Part shown: positions 1 to 7,003 of the stretch, piece after piece
How positions within the stretch are numbered: the stretch's first letter is position 1
Layout: every line of letters starts with the position of its first letter
Translations under genes and position numbers: made by a program
The notes under the pieces: model-generated
Told to the model about the DNA's origin: nothing
Seen by the model: only the letters and a program-made list of their open reading frames with translations
The model's database searches: none
Assembly (NCBI GenBank): GCA_002507205.1
Contig: DAZF01000073.1
Location: 1 to 8,449, forward strand
DNA length: 8,449 bases
Direction: 5' to 3'
From: Methanolobus sp. UBA32
Lineage (GTDB): Archaea; Halobacteriota; Methanosarcinia; Methanosarcinales; Methanosarcinaceae

Positions 1-117
1 AGGAGCTAATTAGATAACCTCAACCATATAAGCATAAATTAAAGTAAAATATGATAGCTACTTTTCAATTTGCTCCCATACATTGCATGATTCAAGATTT
101 GTTTTGGAATTAACTTT
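1..117. other. Intergenic region downstream of fibrillarin
   Basis: No gene is visible in these 117 bases. The stretch is AT-rich and follows the fibrillarin stop codon on the minus strand. On that strand positions 50 to 20 read as T-rich runs (TTTTACTTTAATTT), which could serve as an archaeal oligo-T terminator or as a promoter for a gene beyond the window edge. I see no strong hairpin and no C or D box that would support a guide RNA. Confidence 0.5.
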
Positions 118-813
118 TCATTCCTCATCATCCACAAACATTCGTGCCACCAAACCTAAATGATCCTCGTGGAACGGGTCAAGCTCTTTTCTTTGCAGTA
201 CCTCGAACTCAATATCGAAGTCGCTTTCCAGTTTTCGGACCTCTTCCTTGAATACCTTTTTCGGACTGGCTACTGTGTCGATGCTTCTTGACTTGATGGA
301 GAGCATCAGGTGGCCGTGTTCTTCTAAGAAGTATTTTGAGTTTATGGCTGCTATTTCAGCCTGATTGGGCTGGGCTACGTCCTGGAAGATGACATCTGCT
401 TTTTCCACAATGTGGGCGTAGGACTGGGGTTTGTTGGCGTCAGCCAGTATCGGGATGATGTTCGGGCGCTGGTCGCAGAGCTGGATTAGGTCACGCATGG
501 TGCGTGGGGAGAATTCAACTGCGTAGACAAGGCCATCCGTTAGTATGTCGGAAACGTGGCTAACTGTTGTTCCTGAGGCTGCACCTAGATAGAGTACTGC
601 GGAATCAGGTTCGATTGGAATTTCGAAATTCTTGAGCACCATGGCTCCAAGTTTACTTCTGCTGGGGTCCCACTGGCGGTATTCAATACCGTCATCAACA
701 ATGAGACGCTCACCGTAAACACTCAGGCCGGGCATGATATTTTTGGTTGCAAGCACCTTCCTGTCACCGAGATCCAGTTCATAGATACCGCGATATAACT
801 CATTAACTGACAT
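118..813 (-). CDS. flpA: Fibrillarin-like rRNA/tRNA 2'-O-methyltransferase
   Basis: This is the catalytic subunit of the archaeal C/D-box sRNP, which transfers a methyl group from S-adenosylmethionine to the ribose 2'-OH of rRNA and tRNA sites chosen by a guide RNA. The 231 residues match the usual length of archaeal fibrillarin. A short N-terminal beta domain is followed by the family signature YRQWDPSRSKLGA (45-57), the SAM-binding loop VLYLGAASGTTV (73-84), the acidic E100 in VYAVEFSPR, D125 in LADAN, the motif QDVAQPNQ (144-151), SIKSRSID (172-179) and LDPFHEDH (211-218). The expected catalytic set K54, D145, K174 and H215 is all present; this assignment follows the family pattern. The ATG overlaps the Nop5 stop by one base (TAATG), and an AGGAGGT Shine-Dalgarno lies 8 bases upstream inside Nop5, so the start is secure and translation is probably coupled to its partner. 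Confidence 0.97.
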   Translation of the reverse strand: MSVNELYRGIYELDLGDRKVLATKNIMPGLSVYGERLIVDDGIEYRQWDPSRSKLGAMVLKNFEIPIEPDSAVLYLGAASGTTVSHVSDILTDGLVYAVEFSPRTMRDLIQLCDQRPNIIPILADANKPQSYAHIVEKADVIFQDVAQPNQAEIAAINSKYFLEEHGHLMLSIKSRSIDTVASPKKVFKEEVRKLESDFDIEFEVLQRKELDPFHEDHLGLVARMFVDDEE

Positions 814-1853
814 TAGTGCTTACCTCCTTTCCTCTTGCCTCTGTGTGTTCTTTTACCGCCCTTGCCCTGTGACGGGGGTTTTGGCTCCCTCTTTGGCGGA
901 TTTGGGTTGGCATTCCTGATATGCTCCAGTTTCTTTTCGAGTGCCTCCTTAATGGATGGCTCCAGTTCACCGGAATAGAAATCAGTCCTTGCAGCCAGGC
1001 TTATCTTGGAAGCAAGTGCACGTGCAAGCTTACCTCTCTGCCACCAGGGCGCATTCTTGATTATCGGATTGTTAAAGATGATACCATGCTTAGGGGACGG
1101 TGCACGGGAACGCAGATGCTTGAAAAGCGCCCTGTTCGCACCAATCACCTGGACCGTGCTGGACGGGAAAGCAGCAAGTTTCTGCAGGCTTCCGGCCATG
1201 CTTATAAGGCGGGCACCAAGTGATGCTCCTGTGATATTGCAAAGGTTCGGTGCAACCGAGCCCATGCTCGTATTAATGTAATTCTCGATATACCTGCGGG
1301 TATCATACAGGCTACAGATATTGTTGGCAAGAGCTCTCAAAAGCTCCTCGTCGACAAATGAAAGTTCAGCACCCATGGAAGTTGATGCCTTTTCGGACAA
1401 GTCATGTTCCTCTGGCACATTTGCCCTTGAACCGTAGGCAGAAATGAATCTTGCAAGCTCCTCGCCGGTCATTTCCAGCTCAGGGAAATACCTTCCGTAC
1501 CACTCGAAAAGGCGCTCACTGAGTTCATTCACATTTTTATCTATATCATCCAGCGCCTCAACTGCCTGGATGATCCTTGAATCATCAGTATCTGTCTGTG
1601 ATATCTGGCTCTTTGCAGCCCTGATACACACATCCCTCAGGAGTATATCATAATCCTCATCAAGCTCGACAAATCCGGACTCCAGAGCAACCTCACGGAT
1701 ATCCGGCCGTTGAAGCGGGACAGACTGCACGTTTTCCTGCAGCTCAACAACAAGTTCAGACAGCTTTTCAGGGTCTTTATCAAACAGACTGCAATCCTCT
1801 AGCTCACCAGCATCATTTACCCTGAGCTTTCCAAACCAGGTAGTGAATTCCAG
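813..1853 (-). CDS. nop5: Nop5 (Nop56/58-like) C/D-box sRNP core protein, probable CTG start
   Basis: Nop5 is the scaffold of the archaeal C/D sRNP: its N-terminal domain binds fibrillarin, a central coiled coil dimerises, and the C-terminal Nop domain binds the L7Ae-RNA complex. The frame is open from just after a TAA at 1866-1868. The first ATG or GTG in frame is GTG at 1730, which would give 305 residues and cut away 41 residues including TTWFGK, typical of the N-terminal domain. The CTG at 1853-1851 sits 7 bases after a perfect AGGAGG and 1 base after the upstream stop codon, giving 346 residues, so I place the start there. The Nop domain core is at about 198-248: SVAPNLCNITGASLGARL, MAGSLQKLA, STVQVIGANRALFKHLR and then PKHGIIF. 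The last 22 residues are a Lys/Arg/Gly tail. Family assignment is certain; the start is inference. A true ATG lost through a base error is the main alternative. Confidence 0.93.
   Translation of the reverse strand: MEFTTWFGKLRVNDAGELEDCSLFDKDPEKLSELVVELQENVQSVPLQRPDIREVALESGFVELDEDYDILLRDVCIRAAKSQISQTDTDDSRIIQAVEALDDIDKNVNELSERLFEWYGRYFPELEMTGEELARFISAYGSRANVPEEHDLSEKASTSMGAELSFVDEELLRALANNICSLYDTRRYIENYINTSMGSVAPNLCNITGASLGARLISMAGSLQKLAAFPSSTVQVIGANRALFKHLRSRAPSPKHGIIFNNPIIKNAPWWQRGKLARALASKISLAARTDFYSGELEPSIKEALEKKLEHIRNANPNPPKREPKPPSQGKGGKRTHRGKRKGGKH
822..828 (-). promoter_or_regulatory. Shine-Dalgarno site of fibrillarin
   Basis: AGGAGGT on the minus strand lies 8 bases before the fibrillarin ATG and within the last codons of Nop5. 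It fixes the fibrillarin start and supports reinitiation or coupling at the TAATG junction. Confidence 0.85.
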
Positions 1854-1854
1854 A

Positions 1855-2814
1855 TCAAACCCTCCTTATTTCCGCACCAGTGTTGTTAGCCTTTGTGACT
1901 ATAACCCTGCCGCCTATTGTTTTATCAAGGAGCTCCTGCACATCTTCCTGAAGATATGCAGCGTCCTCACTATTGTCAACTATACCATAAACAGCCGGCC
2001 CGAATGAACTCATACCGGCACCATAGGCACCATTATCCTGCATCAGTGTCATAACATCCCTCACAGCCTGATGCTGAAGCTGTACCTCACGCTTCTTAAA
2101 ACCAATATTCTGTATGTGATTAATGCAATAACCGAAAGATTCGATATCCTTCTCAATAATAGCCGGCATCATCTTCATCAGGATTATATGAGACAGTTCC
2201 TGCACCTCATTCAGGGGAATGGGGCATTCCTGCTGGAATATATTGACCTCTTTTGCATCGTGTGCTCCCAGAGTATCAGGAAGTGCAAGCACTATATCCC
2301 AATCAGGGAAATCCTCTCTGAACAACACAGGAGCCGGGTCTGCCCTGCTCGCAGATGATGGGGAAAATGAACCCTTATCACTGAACCTGTGTCCACCGTC
2401 AACAATGAAACCACCCATCTCAAATGAAGCTACACCAATTCCTGATGTGCCTCCGCGTCCCACTGCAATAGCAAGCTCTCTTACACTCATGCCAAGGCCA
2501 TATAATTCGTTCACAGCAGCAGCCGCGGATAAAGCCGCCTGCGTGCCGGAACCAAAACCAACGTGAGCCAGCATATCCTCTTCGATCTTAAGGCTTATCC
2601 CTCCACCTTCAGGAAGTATCTGCTTAACAGCATTCAACATCCTTTCAGCAAGAAATGAGTCACCCACCACTTCAATGGTATCTGACTTCTCTGCAGATAT
2701 CAAAACATGGGGTGATGCCAGAGAAATACCTGCGCCACCATCCACTCTGCCAAGTCGGGCATTCATATCAATAAGAGTGAGATGGAGCCTTGATGGGGAC
2801 TTAATGGTAATCAT
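1855..2814 (-). CDS. mptG: Beta-ribofuranosylaminobenzene 5'-phosphate synthase (GHMP-fold)
   Basis: The enzyme condenses PRPP with a 4-substituted benzoate (p-aminobenzoate in the assay that gave the name), releasing CO2 and pyrophosphate, and makes the C-glycoside that starts the arene arm of tetrahydromethanopterin or sarcinapterin. The protein opens with ITIKSPSRLHLTLIDMN followed by GRVDGGAGISL, the family signature. The GHMP glycine-rich loop is HVGFGSGTQAALSAA (84-98 from this start), then GRGGTSGIGVASFEMGG (120-136) and a late GHMP motif YGAGMSSFGPAVYG (264-277). The 319-residue length is normal. I chose ATG at 2814 because homologs typically begin close to this ITIKSPSR segment; a GTG at 2835 would add seven residues, and neither has a clear Shine-Dalgarno. 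The gene follows DUF2953 by 27 bases (6 with the GTG) and ends 1 base before the Nop5 CTG. Other GHMP kinases are unlikely given the N-terminal signature. Confidence 0.93.
   Translation of the reverse strand: MITIKSPSRLHLTLIDMNARLGRVDGGAGISLASPHVLISAEKSDTIEVVGDSFLAERMLNAVKQILPEGGGISLKIEEDMLAHVGFGSGTQAALSAAAAVNELYGLGMSVRELAIAVGRGGTSGIGVASFEMGGFIVDGGHRFSDKGSFSPSSASRADPAPVLFREDFPDWDIVLALPDTLGAHDAKEVNIFQQECPIPLNEVQELSHIILMKMMPAIIEKDIESFGYCINHIQNIGFKKREVQLQHQAVRDVMTLMQDNGAYGAGMSSFGPAVYGIVDNSEDAAYLQEDVQELLDKTIGGRVIVTKANNTGAEIRRV
1861..1866 (-). promoter_or_regulatory. Shine-Dalgarno site that decides the Nop5 start
   Basis: AGGAGG on the minus strand is encoded by the two Arg codons near the end of the beta-RFAP synthase gene. 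It is followed by a 7-base spacer containing the TGA stop of that gene, then CTG. No ATG, GTG or TTG in the Nop5 frame lies within reach of it, which is the main argument for CTG initiation. Confidence 0.75.
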
Positions 2815-2841
2815 GTCATGAAGTATCAGTGACACATACTA

Positions 2842-3513
2842 TTAAAGATTAACACTTGGTTTTTTAGAATCCTTTTTAATCAAAAAATACCATGAAAAAC
2901 GCAACACTTCCCAGTTCATAATAAACAACAGGATCACAGGAATAAAACGATACAACCGGACCCTGACAGTTCCGGACATATCAAGGTCCAGCCTGCTGTC
3001 TACAAAATCAGGTTCCAGTTGGATTATCAGGTTCTCTGAGTGGCATGTCAGGTAGCCTTTCAGTGCATATACGTAGCCACATGCCATACCGGTATATGCA
3101 GGATCGGAAAAGCCAAACGCTACATTGACCTTTGCGTGAGGTATCCTGAGGGTATGGATTATTCCCTTCAGTAACCGGAGTACAGGTGATCTCAGTTGCC
3201 TGAAAGCCTGAACAACCTCTGAAAAAGACATATCCGTTTTCTTTTTCTTTTTTTCCTTTTTTGGTTTCTGAAAATGCTTTGTAACATGTTCAGTTACAAA
3301 CTTCTCTGCATCCTTTACTTCCTCAGGAATATCTTCTTCATCATCTTCTGTCGGACTAACAAGCCGGGAAAACAATAGCCAGTGTACGGTAACAGTATGT
3401 TCGATATCAGTACCGGAACCCTTCACTTCAAAAATAATATCAATAGCTGCAAACAAAACTAAGAGTACAGCAAGTAGGGTAAGAAGCAGTATCACCATTA
3501 AAACAGATAACAT
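2842..3513 (-). CDS. DUF2953 membrane protein (YtfI-like)
   Basis: This is a 223-residue protein of the DUF2953 family, which has no known biochemical activity. Residues 3-25 form a strongly hydrophobic N-terminal helix, likely a membrane anchor. An acidic stretch follows at 55-69, and then a lysine-rich tract at 83-92 that contains six lysines in a row. The conserved core FGFSDPAYTGMACGYVYAL spans 133-151, with LEPDF at 167-171. A second hydrophobic segment (190-212) runs to a basic C-terminus. In Bacillus the homologous gene ytfI stands next to ytfJ, the same pairing seen here with the gene 39 bases upstream. The ATG has a GGGGAG Shine-Dalgarno about 6 bases ahead. A role at the membrane together with the GerW-like partner is inference from the pairing. 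Confidence 0.85.
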   Translation of the reverse strand: MLSVLMVILLLTLLAVLLVLFAAIDIIFEVKGSGTDIEHTVTVHWLLFSRLVSPTEDDEEDIPEEVKDAEKFVTEHVTKHFQKPKKEKKKKKTDMSFSEVVQAFRQLRSPVLRLLKGIIHTLRIPHAKVNVAFGFSDPAYTGMACGYVYALKGYLTCHSENLIIQLEPDFVDSRLDLDMSGTVRVRLYRFIPVILLFIMNWEVLRFSWYFLIKKDSKKPSVNL

Positions 3514-3552
3514 AGCTGCTCCCCGGCAGGACCATCAATAAAAATGAAGGAA

Positions 3553-3966
3553 TCAGTCTTCAGAAGACTCATCTGTCCCTTCGCAGGGTTCTGAATCATC
3601 CTGACAGCTGTTGCCTTTCTTTGATTTCTTCATTGATCTTATCTTGTCGATAAGTCCCGGAACCGATTCCAGTAATTTTCCGAAATCTGCCTGACCGGAC
3701 ACAGACATAAGGCGTGTGCCTTCTGGCGAAATGACTATGAATGCCACAGGCTCTATCTTTGCACCTGCACCGCCGCCACCACCAAAGCCTTCCTCCTCAC
3801 CTTTCTTCTTGCCCTCACCGCCACCGCTTCCAAATCCAAAGGAAACCTTGGTGACAGGAATAATGGTGGTATCTCCAACAACCATAGCTTCCCCGACAAC
3901 AGTCTTGGTGCTCACAAGTCTTTCAAGTTCTGCGGATACTTCCTTCATAAGATCTTCAAGTGCCAT
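3553..3966 (-). CDS. GerW/YtfJ-family protein
   Basis: This is a 137-residue cytoplasmic protein of the family known in spore-forming bacteria as YtfJ or GerW. The molecular activity is not known. Visible parts are an N-terminal helix (1-20), the segment TVVGEAMVVGDTTIIPVTKVSFGFGSGGG (22-50, given here as the family's 'VVGep...IIPv.kVsfGfG' pattern), a Lys/Glu-rich linker (51-59), a glycine run FGGGGGAGAK (61-70), and the conserved IEPVAFIVISPEG (71-83). The tail is acidic, Ser/Asp/Glu-rich and has two cysteines (C121 and C128), not part of the core. AAAGGGG ends 7 bases before the ATG, so the start is well supported. It is the first gene of the minus-strand cluster leading to fibrillarin and is followed 39 bases later by its usual partner DUF2953. 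A sporulation role is excluded by the archaeal context. Confidence 0.88.
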   Translation of the reverse strand: MALEDLMKEVSAELERLVSTKTVVGEAMVVGDTTIIPVTKVSFGFGSGGGEGKKKGEEEGFGGGGGAGAKIEPVAFIVISPEGTRLMSVSGQADFGKLLESVPGLIDKIRSMKKSKKGNSCQDDSEPCEGTDESSED

Positions 3967-4037
3967 ACTAAAACCCCTTTAAGAATAATGGACTCTTATG
4001 TTTAATATCACTTACTGATAAAAAAATAGTCAGCAGA

Positions 4038-4046
4038 ATATAAAAA
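4038..4046 (-). promoter_or_regulatory. Possible TATA box for the gerW-like to fibrillarin cluster
   Basis: The minus strand reads TTTTTATAT here, about 25 bases before position 4017, which would give a leader of about 50 bases ahead of the GerW-like ATG at 3966. A short inverted repeat, TATCA (4006-4010) and TGATA (4016-4020), lies at the predicted transcription start. The call rests only on sequence similarity to archaeal TATA boxes and on its position. Confidence 0.45.
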
Positions 4047-4090
4047 AGTATCCCATATCCCACACATGAAAAATGTAGAAATTATAGAAT

Positions 4091-4118
4091 CATAGTGCCA
4101 TAAACCATTGGCACTATG
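4091..4118 (-). terminator. Hairpin over the helicase stop codon, possible terminator
   Basis: A perfect 10-bp inverted repeat, CATAGTGCCA (4091-4100) and TGGCACTATG (4109-4118), has an 8-base loop. Its distal arm includes the TAG stop (4114-4116) of the helicase gene. T-runs follow on the minus strand at about 4069-4073 and 4041-4047, not directly after the stem, so it is not a classic intrinsic terminator. It may protect the 3' end of the transcript or help separate the helicase from the cluster downstream. Confidence 0.6.
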
Positions 4119-6291
4119 CATTGTCCTGGAAGAAATTCATAAGAGAATATTTCACTTTCTGTGGCTCCACATCAATGAATTCTTCCCTTTCCTCAGGCGG
4201 GAATATCTCAAACACTGAGAATTTACCAAACTTTTTCGGTGCGTCCGTGGTAAAACGCCCATCCAGAAGTATCCTCACACCATAGTCATCAGGAGAACGC
4301 ACGACCCTCCCCATTGCCTGGCGTATCTTACGGATGGTCGGTACCTGAACTGCATATTCCCATCCTGCACCATAGCCGAATGTATGATCATAAGCCGACT
4401 CTACCGCGTTCATTCTGTCGTTCAGGGCCGGATAGCCCACACCTACTATAATGACCGTCCTGCCCCTGCCGTCACGGTAATCGATACCTTCGCTGAGTGT
4501 TCCCCAGAGGTACGAAACAAGTACTGCCTTGTCGCCGGACTCGCCCATCCTGAAGAAATCCTCCCTTATCTCCTGGGATGAAACACCGACCTCATCAAGG
4601 AAAACAGGCACATCAACTCTGGATTCCAGTTTATTATAATACCTTCTGGCCTCGAATGAACTCTGGAAAAAGAGGATAACATTGCCTTTACTATACTCTA
4701 CAGCATCGAAAATGACCTCTTCAAGAGCCTGTAAGGTCTGCGGGTCATCCCTGGTCTTTGCAAACAAAGGTGGGACTGAGACTGATAAGGTCAGTCGCTT
4801 GTCTTCAGGGAATGACGTTGCGTAAGCGATCTCGCAAGTAGGTCTTCCAATTCCCAGTGTGGATTTTACCATATCGAACGGACGCAGGGTAGCCGACATA
4901 AGTACAGCCGAGAAAACCGAATCAAACAATGGTTCCGTTACATTCTTTGGTATGCATGTGAAAAGTTCGATACGACCGTATATCTCATCACTGAGATCAC
5001 GCCTGACATTGAGAACCGGATAGTAATTCAGGTTATTCGAGAGTACAAGATATGATGACAGGAAATCAGCAGCATAGCGTATGTTTGAGCGCTTAAGGAC
5101 TCCGCTCAATCCTTTCTTGTATTGCTCACGATAATTCTCATCGAGCATCTCACCGAATGCACTTGCCTCAGAGAGTGTATTCTGTATCGCAGTCTCATCC
5201 CCAAAACCTGCTTCTCTTGCAAGTTTCAGGAATTTACCCTGTACCATGTCATTACGCTCGTAAGGGTCACTGATACGCATATCATACCAGTGCCTTCCAA
5301 CTCTCTCCCGCTCACCGAACTTGAAACGGGAGTTGTAGACCTCACGCATGATGTTGAGAAGTATCTTCAACAGGTTGTGAGCACCGCCATCAGGCATCTG
5401 GTCCATATTGGCTTCGATTTCAGCGATCGCTTTTTCCAGCGTATGCTCTGTGATAGTGATAGATGAATGTGATCTTGCGGCAGATTCAATGTTGTGTGCT
5501 TCGTCAAAGATGACAATGACATCCTGTGGTTCCTTTTCAAGCCAGTTGAGCACTGTCATGAATATATCAGAATTCAATACATGATGGAAATTGCAGATAA
5601 CCAGTTCCGCATGTTTAAGTTCACGTTTCAGCAATTCATATCCGCACATATTTTTCTGGGAAGCATATTCATTTACTTCCTCAGGGGTGCGCACATCATC
5701 GAACAACCACTGCCTGAAAGTTTCACCGTCATAACGCAGCACCTCATAAAGCTCATCACATGAGCGCTTACGAAGCTCTTTTGCTTTTTCCTCGGCCACG
5801 TCCAGCTCCTTTGAAAGAGCATCACGCAATGCGACTAATGCAGGGTCCTTTGAACGCTTATATGTCTCAAATGCAGACTTCATTTCCTGTTTTTTCAGAA
5901 CGATTTCCCTTTCGGTCTCCAGAAGGTCAAAAGTATTCTCGCGTTTAAGCCTGCATTCCTCATAATCAGTCTCATTCGGACACATTGCAGCCTTTCCCTT
6001 TACCACTGCAACCTTCAGGTCGTTCGTTTGCCTGATCTCACGTGCCTCATTGATGAACTGGACCATCTGCTGATGAACATTGGTAGCTATGATTACGGTT
6101 TTCTGGAGCTGTTTTGCCACATTCAGAGAAGGTGCCAGGGCACTTAGAGTCTTACCTGTACCACACGCTCCTTCAAAAAGTATGATCTCTTTGTTTATGA
6201 GGGAAGAATGGATCTTATCCATTGCATCCTGCTGGTTTGGATAACAGGTTTCTTTCGGAAAATATTTCATGTATCCACTTTTGCCGCTCAT
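4114..6291 (-). CDS. Rad3/XPD/DinG-type iron-sulfur DNA helicase
   Basis: This is a superfamily 2 ATP-dependent 5'-3' DNA helicase of the XPD/Rad3 group, 725 residues long, probably acting in DNA repair or resolution of structured DNA. The motifs in order are: Q-motif region YPNQQDAM (17-24), Walker A GACGTGKT (41-48), cysteines C104, C113, C178 and C216 that fit a 4Fe-4S domain, DEAH box VIFDEAH (260-266), motif III MSATLRP (465-471), LFFQSS (540-545), motif V WGTLSEGIDYRDGRG (596-610) and motif VI QAMGRVVR (658-665). Residues 114-177 between the second and third cysteine are highly charged and look helical. The ATG has GGGG 7 bases upstream; M8 (MKYFPKET) is a possible second start but lacks a clear Shine-Dalgarno. 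A TATA-like box in the 53-base gap behind the pilin gene could drive it independently. I cannot tell true XPD from a DinG-like paralog without a tree. Confidence 0.93.
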   Translation of the reverse strand: MSGKSGYMKYFPKETCYPNQQDAMDKIHSSLINKEIILFEGACGTGKTLSALAPSLNVAKQLQKTVIIATNVHQQMVQFINEAREIRQTNDLKVAVVKGKAAMCPNETDYEECRLKRENTFDLLETEREIVLKKQEMKSAFETYKRSKDPALVALRDALSKELDVAEEKAKELRKRSCDELYEVLRYDGETFRQWLFDDVRTPEEVNEYASQKNMCGYELLKRELKHAELVICNFHHVLNSDIFMTVLNWLEKEPQDVIVIFDEAHNIESAARSHSSITITEHTLEKAIAEIEANMDQMPDGGAHNLLKILLNIMREVYNSRFKFGERERVGRHWYDMRISDPYERNDMVQGKFLKLAREAGFGDETAIQNTLSEASAFGEMLDENYREQYKKGLSGVLKRSNIRYAADFLSSYLVLSNNLNYYPVLNVRRDLSDEIYGRIELFTCIPKNVTEPLFDSVFSAVLMSATLRPFDMVKSTLGIGRPTCEIAYATSFPEDKRLTLSVSVPPLFAKTRDDPQTLQALEEVIFDAVEYSKGNVILFFQSSFEARRYYNKLESRVDVPVFLDEVGVSSQEIREDFFRMGESGDKAVLVSYLWGTLSEGIDYRDGRGRTVIIVGVGYPALNDRMNAVESAYDHTFGYGAGWEYAVQVPTIRKIRQAMGRVVRSPDDYGVRILLDGRFTTDAPKKFGKFSVFEIFPPEEREEFIDVEPQKVKYSLMNFFQDNA

Positions 6292-6330
6292 CGAACTACC
6301 CCTATGATCTCACATTACTTAAACGGTTTT

Positions 6331-6340
6331 GATATAATGA
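6331..6340 (-). promoter_or_regulatory. Possible TATA box of the helicase gene
   Basis: The minus strand reads TCATTATATC. A start about 25 bases downstream would fall near 6310, leaving a leader of about 20 bases that contains the Shine-Dalgarno AGGGGT ahead of the ATG at 6291. Position and sequence fit an archaeal promoter, but the box is close to the pilin stop codon in AT-rich DNA. Confidence 0.4.
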
Positions 6341-6344
6341 AATA

Positions 6345-6983
6345 TTACTCTGCCTGAATAACCAAACATTCAAATTCAGAGATGATACACTGGGTATGCT
6401 TATCGAATATTTTTATTATTACCGTGCTATCCTCTTTCAGACCATAATGATTTGCAGTATTTGTCACCTCATTTATTCTCACAGATACTGTAGAGTACAT
6501 ACTACCGTTTATGGCATCATCACCGTTGAGAATCAACTCCTCACCTGCAGACCAGACACCATCTGAAATATCCGCGTTCCTTGAGGCATATACGGGTTTC
6601 TTCCCTTCAAACAGAAGGTTATCATAACTTATGAAAACTTCACCATAGTGCCGTGTTCCGGATGGAACAACACCCTCATAACCACTCCCTTCGCCACTTA
6701 TTACGATTCTTGTAGAATCTGTAAGCAAAGGATCCCCTCCTTTGTGCATCAGGCACAGGAAATTCTCGTCATACTTCACATCGTTTGGCACGCCTCCCAC
6801 CGCATACTCAAGTTCGATTGAAGCCATTGGAACTTTACCTGAGAACAAAGCAATATTCCCCCCATACACCGAGGAGACTGTTATACCTGCCAATAACAGA
6901 GTCAGGAAGAGCATTAGTATGACCCCCATGACTGGCGATATACCTCCTGCATGATACTTGAAATTCAAAATATGTTTATGCAC
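6345..6983 (-). CDS. Archaeal type IV pilin-like protein (class III signal peptide)
   Basis: This is a 212-residue secreted or cell-surface protein with the N-terminal domain of archaeal type IV pilins. The short basic leader ends at AGG (12-14), followed by ISPVMGVILMLFLTLLLAGIT (15-35), the hydrophobic helix that packs in the pilus core or anchors the protein. Prepilin peptidase would be expected to cut between G14 and I15. The body carries LMHKGGDPL (78-86), matching the 'HxGGD' motif common after this N-terminus, and a WSAGEELIL segment (144-152). Three cysteines (C77, C199, C206) are in the outer part. The start is GTG at 6983; there is no Shine-Dalgarno, and a TATA box lies 25 bases upstream, so the transcript is probably leaderless. 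No pilus assembly ATPase or membrane platform gene is adjacent, so its pilus system must be encoded elsewhere, or it is a lone surface protein. Confidence 0.82.
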   Translation of the reverse strand: MHKHILNFKYHAGGISPVMGVILMLFLTLLLAGITVSSVYGGNIALFSGKVPMASIELEYAVGGVPNDVKYDENFLCLMHKGGDPLLTDSTRIVISGEGSGYEGVVPSGTRHYGEVFISYDNLLFEGKKPVYASRNADISDGVWSAGEELILNGDDAINGSMYSTVSVRINEVTNTANHYGLKEDSTVIIKIFDKHTQCIISEFECLVIQAE

Positions 6984-7003
6984 CAGTGTAATTTTGAGAG
7001 CAA

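Noticed and set aside
70..95. CATGCA/TGTATG hairpin after fibrillarin
   Set aside because: The loop would be one base with a G-U pair in the stem, too tight to be a credible terminator.
921..1653. Plus-strand open frames opposite Nop5
   Set aside because: They lie antisense to a conserved gene and show no recognisable domain or ribosome site.
2826..2837. Three-codon ATG-TGT-CAC-TGA minigene between DUF2953 and beta-RFAP synthase
   Set aside because: It overlaps the alternative GTG start in another frame, has no Shine-Dalgarno, and is expected by chance.
4006..4020. TATCA-N5-TGATA inverted repeat next to an A7 run as a terminator
   Set aside because: The arms are only 5 bp, and on the minus strand the T-run precedes rather than follows the stem, so it does not fit a terminator for the helicase.
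6910..6950. A GGAGG sequence followed by ATG (M19) inside the pilin-like gene as an alternative start
   Set aside because: The GGAGG is just the two Gly codons of the signal motif; starting at M19 would remove the cleavage site and part of the conserved ISPVMG segment.
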